DNA of 16,826 nt. It comes from Thioalkalivibrio sp. (GTDB lineage: Bacteria; Pseudomonadota; Gammaproteobacteria; Ectothiorhodospirales; Ectothiorhodospiraceae). The DNA lies in assembly GCA_003553165.1 (NCBI GenBank), contig PUOZ01000155.1, forward strand, positions 1-16,826. The letters run 5' to 3'. This document shows positions 10,323-16,826 of this stretch, piece after piece. Position numbers and translations under genes: made by a program. Each line of letters begins with the position of its first letter. Positions within the stretch are counted from its first letter, which is position 1. A model generated the notes under the pieces. It worked only from the letters and a program-made list of their open reading frames with translations. It had not been told where the DNA came from and ran no database searches.

Positions 10323-12194
10323 ATGCGTGGGCACGCCTCGCTCGTCGATGCGCCCGAAGGGCCGCTGAACTGGCGCATCATCCGCAGCCTGCTGCCTTAC
10401 CTGGCGGAGTTTCGCGGGCGCCTGTTCCTGGCCCTGGGCCTGATGGCGCTGGCCAAGCTCGCCAACGTGATGGTGCCACTGGCGCTGAAGTACATCGTGG
10501 ACCATTTCGAGGGCGCGGGCCCCGATGTGATGCTGACGGTTCCGCTGGCCCTGCTGGTCGCCTACGGTCTGCTGCGCTTCTCCTCCACCTTCTTCGGCGA
10601 ACTGCGTGACGCCGTCTTCGTGCGTGTCGCCGACCGGGCGATGCGGCGGGCCGCGCTCGCGGTCTTCCAGCACCTGCACCGGCTGGAGCTGGGCTTTCAC
10701 CTGTCGCGCGAGACCGGCGGCCTGTCGCGGGATATCGAGCGCGGTACGCGGGGGATCAGCTTCCTGCTCCGCTTCATGGTGTTCAACATCCTGCCCACGC
10801 TGCTTGAGATCCTGATGGTGGCGGTGATCCTGCTGTTCGCCGTCGGTCCGATCTTCATGTTCACGATCTTCGTGGCCGTCGGCGTCTACGTCGCCTATTC
10901 GGTGGTGATCACCGAGTGGCGCACCCGCTTCGTGCGGGAGGCCAACCTGCGCGACAACGAGTCCAACACCCGCGCCATCGACAGCTTGCTCAACTACGAG
11001 ACCGTCAAGTACTTCGGCAACGAGCGGTTCGAGGCGGAGAGCTACGACAAGGGACTGGCCGCCTGGGAACAGGCACGCACGAAGAACGTCTTGTCGCTGG
11101 TGCTGCTGAACAGCGGACAGGCCCTGATCATCGCGGCCACGATCACGGTGATGATGATCCTGGCCGCGCGCCAGGTCGCCGCCGGGACCATGACGCTCGG
11201 TGACCTGGTCATGGTCAACGCCTACATGATCCAGCTCTTCATCCCGCTCAACTTTCTCGGCTTCGTCTACCGCGAGATCCGCCAGTCCCTGGCCAACATC
11301 GAACGCCTGTTCGGGCTGCTGGAGAAACCCGTGAAGGTGGAGGACCGGCCCGGCGCGAAGGACCTCGAGGTCACCGCCGGCAGGGTTCGATTCGAGGATG
11401 TCCACTTTCGCTACCATCCCGAGCGTTCGATTCTGGAGGGGGTCTCGCTCGAGATACCGGCGGGACACAAGGTCGCGGTGGTGGGTCCCAGCGGCGCGGG
11501 CAAGTCCACCCTGTCCAGACTGCTGTTCCGCTTCTATGACGTCGATCAGGGCCGGATCGCCATCGACGGTCAGGACATCCGCGACGTCACGCAGCAGAGC
11601 CTGCGTCAGGCAATCGGCGTGGTGCCGCAGGACACCGTGCTGTTCAACGAGAGCATCGGCTACAACATCGCCTACGGGCGACCGGGAGCGAGCCAGGAGG
11701 AAATCCAGCAGGCCGTGCGCCTCGCTCACCTCGATGACTTCATCCAACGCCTGCCGAGGGGGCTGGACACCGTCGTCGGCGAACGCGGGCTGAAGGTCTC
11801 GGGCGGTGAGAAGCAGCGCATCGCCATCGCCCGCATGCTGCTGAAGGATCCCCCGATCCTGGTCTTCGACGAGGCGACCTCCTCCCTGGATTCGGGTTCC
11901 GAAAAGGCGATCCTGGCGGCACTCAACGAAGTCGCGGCGCGGCGCACCACGCTGGTGATCGCGCACCGGCTGTCCACGGTGATGGATGCCGACAACATCG
12001 TCGTGCTGGAGCATGGCCGCGTGATCGAACAGGGCACGCACGACCAGTTGCTCACCCGGGACGGCGCCTACCGCCGCCTGTGGCAGCATCAACTCGAGAG
12101 CGCCTCGAAGAATTCAGGCCCGGCGGACGACCCAGGTCTGGACGTGGAGGATGTCGTCATGGGGAGCATGCAGAACACGAAGAAAACGTCATAG
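10323..12194 (+). CDS. Atm1/HMT1-type ABC exporter (fused permease-ATPase)
   Basis: This inner-membrane half-transporter of 623 residues has an N-terminal six-helix type I exporter domain (about 20-330) and a C-terminal ATPase. The ATPase shows Walker A GPSGAGKST at 388-396, signature VSGGEKQ at 492-498, Walker B ILVFDEA at 512-518 and H-loop His548. The intracellular segment NYETVKYFGNE (224-234) is a hallmark of the Atm1/ABCB7/HMT1 subfamily. These homodimers export glutathione conjugates or persulfides linked to Fe-S metabolism or metal tolerance; the substrate here is not known. Start ATG 10323 has GGGAA about eight bases upstream; a GTG at 10284 in the same frame is less likely. A ~25-residue polar C-terminal tail extends past the ATPase. 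The gene is divergent from recQ. Confidence 0.92.
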   Translation: MRGHASLVDAPEGPLNWRIIRSLLPYLAEFRGRLFLALGLMALAKLANVMVPLALKYIVDHFEGAGPDVMLTVPLALLVAYGLLRFSSTFFGELRDAVFVRVADRAMRRAALAVFQHLHRLELGFHLSRETGGLSRDIERGTRGISFLLRFMVFNILPTLLEILMVAVILLFAVGPIFMFTIFVAVGVYVAYSVVITEWRTRFVREANLRDNESNTRAIDSLLNYETVKYFGNERFEAESYDKGLAAWEQARTKNVLSLVLLNSGQALIIAATITVMMILAARQVAAGTMTLGDLVMVNAYMIQLFIPLNFLGFVYREIRQSLANIERLFGLLEKPVKVEDRPGAKDLEVTAGRVRFEDVHFRYHPERSILEGVSLEIPAGHKVAVVGPSGAGKSTLSRLLFRFYDVDQGRIAIDGQDIRDVTQQSLRQAIGVVPQDTVLFNESIGYNIAYGRPGASQEEIQQAVRLAHLDDFIQRLPRGLDTVVGERGLKVSGGEKQRIAIARMLLKDPPILVFDEATSSLDSGSEKAILAALNEVAARRTTLVIAHRLSTVMDADNIVVLEHGRVIEQGTHDQLLTRDGAYRRLWQHQLESASKNSGPADDPGLDVEDVVMGSMQNTKKTS

Positions 12195-12501
12195 ACTACT
12201 GTTTTAAAAGGATTCGGTTTTCGTCCTTAATGTGATTTCGCAGGCACCATCCCAGGCACCGAACTCCGTGGGCGACCCACTAGTGTAACCAGGGGTAGGT
12301 AACCAGCGAGTTCGAGGATGCCGTTCGCCAAACGTACCGTTCTTGTTCCGGCGCTCTTCCTGGCAGTGTCGGTGATCATCGTTTGTGGCAGCGCGCTGGA
12401 CCTGGAACACGCGCCGCGCGAGACGCGGTAGTCAAAACACCGGTCCAGAATTACGGGCGTCTACAATGCGGCGTGCGTCCGGCCCGCGGATGCTGGGGTG
12501 C
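12195..12501. other. Intergenic region between convergent genes
   Basis: These 307 bp separate the stop codons of the ABC exporter and the alpha/beta hydrolase. Visible items are a weak AAGGA/TCCTT hairpin just after the exporter (12208-12228) and two direct repeats of GTAACCAG (12285-12292 and 12299-12306). There is also a small plus-strand ORF (12318-12431) and a G+C-rich imperfect hairpin next to the hydrolase stop (about 12477-12495). No convincing intrinsic terminator is present for either gene. Confidence 0.5.
12318..12431 (+). CDS. Possible small membrane or secreted peptide (37 codons)
   Basis: The ORF runs ATG to TAG and encodes a basic start (MPFAKRT), a hydrophobic run (VLVPALFLAVSVIIVCGSA) and a polar charged tail (DLEHAPRETR). 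This resembles a lone transmembrane helix or a signal peptide; the Cys has a poor lipobox (VIIVC). Support is weak: GAGG directly abuts the start codon, GCGAG is the only better-spaced purine run, and there is no recognised family. It could equally be a chance frame or the remnant of a lipoprotein gene. Confidence 0.25.
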   Translation: MPFAKRTVLVPALFLAVSVIIVCGSALDLEHAPRETR

Positions 12502-13590
12502 TCACTGCGCGCAGAGTCGGGTCAGGGCGGCCTCCCGGCTCGTCTCCTCTCCGGAGGGAAGCGGGGCTTCGGCGTCATGCAGCCAGGCGCCAATATCCGC
12601 GTGCGTTCGCGCCGCGCCGCTGTAACGCGTCAGCATGTGGTAACCCTCCGGGTAGAGCACGAAGCGTAGCTGGCTCTCCGGGTCGTCGGAGAACTTGCGG
12701 AACATCAGGCAGACCGGTTCGGCAGGAATGACCTCGTCGCGCTCGCCATAGAGGACCAGCGCCGGGCCGGTGAACTGCGCCACCGCGGCCTGGGCATCGC
12801 CCATCAGTTGGGTCAGCCCTTCCATGGTGTCTACTCGAGCGGAGCGCTGCACCAGGGGATCCTCGCGCAGCGCATCGATCACTTCCTGCTTGTCCGACGG
12901 CTCGATTCCCAGGCCCTGCGCCAGCTCGGCCGAGAGCTCCAGCCCAGGCGCCACCTGGGTGCCGAGCTCTAGGCCAAGGCGCTGGTACCAGGGCATGGTG
13001 TCCGGGCCCCACACGGCGGGAGCGATCAGCACCACGCCGTCCACTTGCGGCGGCGGCTCGGAGGTCATGGCGAGGATCGTTACGGCACCGCCCATGCTCT
13101 TGCCAACGACGTACAGCGGCAGCCCGGGGTGGCGTTCCCGCAGAATTGCCGCCACGTCCCGCAGGTCATCCGTCAACACGTCCGCCCCGGGCCAGATTCC
13201 GGGTTCCGGGTTGCTGCCAAAACCGCGCTGGTCGTAGGCATAGAAGCCGATACCTGCTTCGTTCAGGGCCTTCGCCAGCGTCTCGAAGCCGCCGCCGTAA
13301 TCCCCGAATCCATGCACCCCAAGAGCGATACGTTGCGGTGCGCTGGGGGCGGGCCAGTGCCGGAGCGGGAGCGGAAAGCCGTCCGCCGCCACCAGGTGTT
13401 CCGACACGTTGTCACCAGGAACGAGCGCCGGCCGTTCGGCGGTGCCGCCGCAGCCAGCGAGCACGGACAAGGGGGCGACCAGCCCGAGGTAGCCGAACAC
13501 GGCAATCGCTGGCGGGAACAGCAAGACCCTCTTCGTGACGGCCGCGATCTTCGCCAGCCAGGTCCTCGCTTGCGCCTCTGCTGCGATCAC
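12502..13590 (-). CDS. Lipoprotein-type alpha/beta hydrolase (lysophospholipase / monoglyceride lipase-like)
   Basis: A serine hydrolase of the Hydrolase_4 type. The motif GKSMGG holds the nucleophile Ser165, YGERDEVIP holds Asp285 and GYHML holds His318, numbered from GTG 13590. The oxyanion segment is VHGFGDYGGG. The N-terminus is hydrophobic and ends in VLAGC, a good lipobox (Cys47), so the protein is probably exported and lipid-anchored. Its substrate is probably a monoacylglycerol, lysophospholipid or other ester. The start is uncertain: no ATG lies near the signal sequence. GTG 13590 keeps the basic KR before the hydrophobic stretch; TTG 13524 would give a 24-residue signal without it. 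The frame stays open to 13764, but that part covers the palindrome at 13687-13726 and the end of the upstream gene, so it is unlikely to be coding. Confidence 0.85.
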   Translation of the reverse strand: MIAAEAQARTWLAKIAAVTKRVLLFPPAIAVFGYLGLVAPLSVLAGCGGTAERPALVPGDNVSEHLVAADGFPLPLRHWPAPSAPQRIALGVHGFGDYGGGFETLAKALNEAGIGFYAYDQRGFGSNPEPGIWPGADVLTDDLRDVAAILRERHPGLPLYVVGKSMGGAVTILAMTSEPPPQVDGVVLIAPAVWGPDTMPWYQRLGLELGTQVAPGLELSAELAQGLGIEPSDKQEVIDALREDPLVQRSARVDTMEGLTQLMGDAQAAVAQFTGPALVLYGERDEVIPAEPVCLMFRKFSDDPESQLRFVLYPEGYHMLTRYSGAARTHADIGAWLHDAEAPLPSGEETSREAALTRLCAQ

Positions 13591-13686
13591 TATGACACCC
13601 GTGCAATGGTCTCGTCTCGCCAGTGTACATCCAACGACACCGGGTTCATCCGCCCTGGAGAATGGCCGGCGCGCTCCTCGCCTTCG

Positions 13687-13726
13687 CTTATACGGCTGTT
13701 TTGGCCACCCAAAACGGCCGTATAAG
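13687..13726. repeat. 18-bp inverted repeat with 4-nt loop
   Basis: Left arm CTTATACGGCTGTTTTGG (13687-13704) and right arm CCAAAACGGCCGTATAAG (13709-13726) pair over 18 positions, with one G-T type mismatch, around CCAC. It lies between the stop codon of the glucan synthase gene and the start of the hydrolase gene, both on the minus strand. No T-run follows on either strand, so it is not a typical terminator. A dispersed palindromic element or an operator is possible. Confidence 0.75.
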
Positions 13727-13750
13727 GCCAAAATTCGCTCGGTTATTGCC

Positions 13751-16700
13751 CTATTTTTCTTCATTTAACAATGACTTGTCTTGGTCCGACCCCAGAGTCC
13801 GAGCGAGATGGACTTCGACGTGATGCTCTTGGCGGTCGTCCACCAATGGAATGCGCGCATCCGGACGCTCGACGCCGTCCACGGTCATACAGGTCGTCTG
13901 ACCCGACGGTTCACCGACACGCCGGACGGTGATGTGGTAGACCGTCTCGCGGTAGCGGTAGTGGATGCGGTACGAGTCCCAATCCGCGGGAACGCAGGGA
14001 GCGATACGCAGATGGTCCACTTCCAGGCGCAGGCCGAGCAGGGTCTCGACCGTCAGCCGGTACATCCAGCCCGCCGCTCCGGTATACCACGTCCACCCGC
14101 CACGGCCGGTGTGCGGTGACGTACCGTAGATGTCCGCGCACATCACGTAGGGCTCAACCCGGTAGCGTTCGATCGCCTCCCGCGTACTGCCGTGGTGGAC
14201 GGGATTGAGCATGGCGAAAAATTCCCAGGCGCGTTCCGTGTCGCCCATCATGGCGAATGCCATCGTGGTCCAGATCGCGGCATGGGTGTATTGGCCTCCG
14301 TTCTCGCGCACGCCGGGGATGTAGCCCTTGATGTACCCCGGCTCCAGATCGGATTTGTCGAAGGGCGGATCGAGCAGCTGGATGATCCGCTCGTCGCGTC
14401 GCACCAGGCGCTGGTCAACTGCCGTCATCGCCTGCCGGGCACGCGTGGGATCGCCGCCCCCGGAAAGCACCGCCCAGCTCTGGCTGATCGAATCGATCTG
14501 GCACTCTTCGTTGGCCGACGAACCCAGCGGGGTGCCATTGTCGAACCAGGCGCGCCGGTACCAGGCCCCGTCCCAGGCTTCGGCTTCAATGTGGGTGCGA
14601 AGCCCGGCGGCCTGAGCCGTGCACAACTCGGCGAAATCCCAGTCGCCGCGCGCCCGCGCCAGGTCGGCGAACGATTCGAGGTTCGCGAACAGGAACCAGC
14701 CCAGCCACACGCTCTCGCCCTTGCCCTCGTTGCCGACCAGATTCATCCCGTCGTTCCAGTCGCCGCAGCCCATCAGCGGCAAATGGTGCGCCCCGAAACG
14801 TAGACCATGCCTGAGGGCGCGTACGCAGTGTTCGTAGAGGCTGGCCGACTCGGACGAAGTTTGCGGCTGGTCGTAGTAGGCCTCCTCGTGCGCATGGAGT
14901 TCACGGCCCTCCAGGAATGGGATGGACTCGTCGAGCACGCCGGTGTCGCCGGTCGCCATCACGTAATGACAGGCAGCATAGGGCAGCCACAGATAGTCGT
15001 CGGAAAACCGGGTGCGCACACCCTGGCCGTTGGGCGGGTGCCACCAGTGCTGCACGTCGCCTTGGAGGAACTGGCGTCCGGCGCAGCGAAGCAGTTGCTC
15101 GCGGGCGAGCCACGGCGTCGCATGGCTCAGCGCCATGGTGTCCTGCAATTGGTCACGGAAGCCGTAGGCGCCGCCGGACTGGTAATAGCCGCTGCGGCCC
15201 CACAGCCTGCACGATATCGTCTGATACACCAGCCAGCCATTGGCCAGGACGTTCAGCGCCGCGTCGGGCGTATCCACATTTACCGCGCCCAACGTGCGGC
15301 TCCAGTGTTCCCACACCGACTCGAGCGCCTGCCGCGCACCGGCCCGTCCACCAAACCGCTGGACGCAATGCCGGGCTTCGGCGGCGTTGCCGGCCGCACC
15401 GAAGACGAACACGATCTCGTGTTCCTGCCCGGCAGCCAGTTCGACCCGGGTCTGGAGCGCGGCACACGGGTCCAGGCCGGGGCCGGTCCTGCCGGACAGG
15501 CGTGTGCGGCGCATCGCCTCCGGGCTGGCCAGCGAGCCGTTGCGGCCAATGAACTCGGCGCGGCTTCCGCTCACCCATCGCTCGCGCTCGCTGACATGGG
15601 CGAAGACCACCCGGTTTGCGCATTCGCGGCCGTAGGCATTGCGTGCCAGCAATGCCCCGGTTTCCGCATCCGTTTCGGTGACGATGTGCATCAGGTTGGC
15701 GTGCCGCCACTCGCCGAGCACCAGTTCCCAATACCCGGTCAGCGACAGCGTGCGCGTTTGCTGCGATGCGTTGCGAAGCTTGACCAGCACGATCTTCACC
15801 GGAGCGTCCATGGCAACATAGGTGTGGAGTTCCGAGGCGATCCCTGATTCATAGTGCTCGAATACGCTATAGCCGAACCCGTGCCGGCACACGTAGCCAG
15901 AACTGCCGCGGGCAGGCAGCGGCGTGGGCGACCAGAACGCACCCGTTTCCTCGTCGCGGATGTAGAAGGCCTCACCGCTGGCGTCGGAGACTGGGTCGTT
16001 GTGCCAGGTGGTGAGCCGGAACTCGTGCGCGTTCTCGACCCAGGTGTAGGCACTGCCGCTCTCGCTGACGACCGTGCCGATGTGGGGGCTGGCGATGACG
16101 TTGACCCACGGCGCGGGGGTGGTCTGACCGGGTTCCAGCGTGACGACGTATTCCTGCCCGTCTGGCGTGAAGCCGCCCAGGCCATTGCTGAAAACACGCT
16201 CGCGCGCCGCCAGCGGATGCACCGCTTCGCTCACGGCTTGCTTCACGGGCTCCAGCAGGTCCGGCGCACCCTTTGCTGCCACGCGCCGATCCACCGACCT
16301 GCCCAACTTCGACACGCGCCGATCCACCGACCTGCCCAACTTCGGCACGCGCCGATCCACCTCTTCGATCAGGGTCGCGGCCGTGTCACTGAAGACGATA
16401 CGGGCGACCGTCTGCAGCAGCATCCGCTCGTCCGCGGAGAGTTCCTCGGCACGACGCAGGAAGACGCCGCCGGGCTGGTCGATGACCTGCGCCTCCGGTC
16501 CCGCGTGGATCAGCCCCAGAATCCTATCCTGGAGCACGGCCCGGTAGCCGGAGAAATCCTCGTTCACGATCACCAGGTCGGTGGTCAGGCCTTTCAGGCG
16601 CCAGTAGGTGTGCGCCTGCAGGATCTGCCTGACCCGGTCGATGCGCTCGATGTCACCGATATGCAGCAGGACAACCGGCAGATCTCCCGAGATACCGAAG

Positions 16701-16826
16701 CGCCACAACCCGGACTGCCCCAGCCGGTTGCGGGCGATAATGGCGGGTGCGGCGCGGCGCAGCCCATTGCCGTAGACGACGGAGCTGGCCAGGCGGCCGA
16801 AGACCTGGGCATCGGCTTCGGTGGCA
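13751..16826 (-). CDS. ndvB: Cyclic beta-1,2-glucan synthase, C-terminal part (NdvB/ChvB-like, GH94); 5' truncated by window edge
   Basis: The frame is open to the right edge, so the visible 1024 residues are the C-terminal part of a larger protein; NdvB/ChvB proteins have roughly 2800 residues. The segment LGQSGLWRFGISGDLPVVLLHI and what follows matches the NdvB region before its last catalytic unit. After it come a GH94-type beta-sandwich (WVNVIASPHIGTVVSESGSA), a linker and an (alpha/alpha)6 barrel (SGGAYGFRDQLQD, NENGGQYTHAA-like). GDWNDGM at 14747-14764 carries the family's catalytic aspartate. In NdvB this phosphorylase-like domain trims and sets the length of the periplasmic glucan chain. 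A stand-alone GH94 phosphorylase is less likely because NdvB-type sequence precedes the domain. An 11-residue tandem repeat interrupts the linker (16281-16360). Confidence 0.88.
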   Translation of the reverse strand, partial: ATEADAQVFGRLASSVVYGNGLRRAAPAIIARNRLGQSGLWRFGISGDLPVVLLHIGDIERIDRVRQILQAHTYWRLKGLTTDLVIVNEDFSGYRAVLQDRILGLIHAGPEAQVIDQPGGVFLRRAEELSADERMLLQTVARIVFSDTAATLIEEVDRRVPKLGRSVDRRVSKLGRSVDRRVAAKGAPDLLEPVKQAVSEAVHPLAARERVFSNGLGGFTPDGQEYVVTLEPGQTTPAPWVNVIASPHIGTVVSESGSAYTWVENAHEFRLTTWHNDPVSDASGEAFYIRDEETGAFWSPTPLPARGSSGYVCRHGFGYSVFEHYESGIASELHTYVAMDAPVKIVLVKLRNASQQTRTLSLTGYWELVLGEWRHANLMHIVTETDAETGALLARNAYGRECANRVVFAHVSERERWVSGSRAEFIGRNGSLASPEAMRRTRLSGRTGPGLDPCAALQTRVELAAGQEHEIVFVFGAAGNAAEARHCVQRFGGRAGARQALESVWEHWSRTLGAVNVDTPDAALNVLANGWLVYQTISCRLWGRSGYYQSGGAYGFRDQLQDTMALSHATPWLAREQLLRCAGRQFLQGDVQHWWHPPNGQGVRTRFSDDYLWLPYAACHYVMATGDTGVLDESIPFLEGRELHAHEEAYYDQPQTSSESASLYEHCVRALRHGLRFGAHHLPLMGCGDWNDGMNLVGNEGKGESVWLGWFLFANLESFADLARARGDWDFAELCTAQAAGLRTHIEAEAWDGAWYRRAWFDNGTPLGSSANEECQIDSISQSWAVLSGGGDPTRARQAMTAVDQRLVRRDERIIQLLDPPFDKSDLEPGYIKGYIPGVRENGGQYTHAAIWTTMAFAMMGDTERAWEFFAMLNPVHHGSTREAIERYRVEPYVMCADIYGTSPHTGRGGWTWYTGAAGWMYRLTVETLLGLRLEVDHLRIAPCVPADWDSYRIHYRYRETVYHITVRRVGEPSGQTTCMTVDGVERPDARIPLVDDRQEHHVEVHLARTLGSDQDKSLLNEEK
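16281..16360. repeat. In-frame 33-bp minisatellite within the glucan synthase gene
   Basis: Two full 33-bp units (16281-16313 and 16314-16346) differ at one base and are followed by the first 14 bp of a third (16347-16360). On the coding strand they give VDRRV-P/S-KLGRS repeated as 11-residue blocks (VDRRVPKLGRS, VDRRVSKLGRS, VDRRV). The unit length is a multiple of three, so copy-number change would keep the frame. Confidence 0.9.

Noticed and set aside
10200..12092. A 630-codon minus-strand frame across the ABC exporter
   Set aside because: It is antisense to a complete ABC exporter, has biased His/Gln/Asp-rich composition and no domain.
13591..13764. N-terminal extension of the hydrolase up to 13764
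   Set aside because: It would encode the palindrome at 13687-13726 and overlap the end of the glucan synthase gene, and would bury the lipoprotein signal 100 residues in.

Overview
The window is a high-GC chromosomal segment of a gammaproteobacterium. Two of its proteins belong to families I know mainly from Gammaproteobacteria: a YhcB/ZapG-type DUF1043 protein and a DUF3581 protein. The base composition, the G+C-rich REP-type palindromes and the gene style would fit the purple-sulfur or haloalkaliphilic Chromatiales (Ectothiorhodospiraceae-like), but that placement is inference. There are no tRNA or rRNA genes, no CRISPR array, no transposase and no phage genes.

Layout, left to right. Positions 1-614 are non-coding: a REP-like palindrome, a minus-strand terminator that may end a short RNA, and a perfect -10 box just before valS. 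valS (615-3380, +) ends inside a REP array (3377-3574), which also lies just past the 3' end of a convergent zapG/yhcB gene (3576-3983, -). A hypothetical gene with an internal duplication (4144-4695, +) converges on dacB (4709-6160, -). Upstream of dacB on the same strand lies a degenerate EAL-domain gene (6251-7279, -). It has the clearest regulatory region in the window: a sigma-54 -24/-12 promoter preceded by two NtrC-like palindromes (7318-7434). Next come a DUF3581 gene (7473-8204, -) and recQ (8239-10173, -), probably one operon. Divergent from recQ is an Atm1/HMT1-type ABC exporter (10323-12194, +). A roughly 300-bp gap holds one doubtful 37-codon ORF. The window ends with a lipoprotein-type alpha/beta hydrolase (12502-13590, -), a long near-perfect inverted repeat (13687-13726), and the C-terminal 1024 residues of a cyclic beta-1,2-glucan synthase (NdvB/ChvB-like, 13751-16826, -). 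That last gene runs off the right edge.

Functional reading. Most genes are housekeeping: valine tRNA charging, DNA repair, peptidoglycan trimming, division/envelope coordination and probable thiol/Fe-S related export. Several act in the envelope or periplasm (ZapG, DacB, NdvB-like, lipoprotein hydrolase). The least expected item is the nitrogen-type (NtrC/RpoN) promoter in front of a c-di-GMP phosphodiesterase-like protein that has lost its catalytic residues, with dacB directly downstream. Other points of interest are the REP array that supplies the valS stop codon, an in-frame 33-bp minisatellite in the glucan synthase gene, and a hot-dog hydratase-like motif in the DUF3581 protein.
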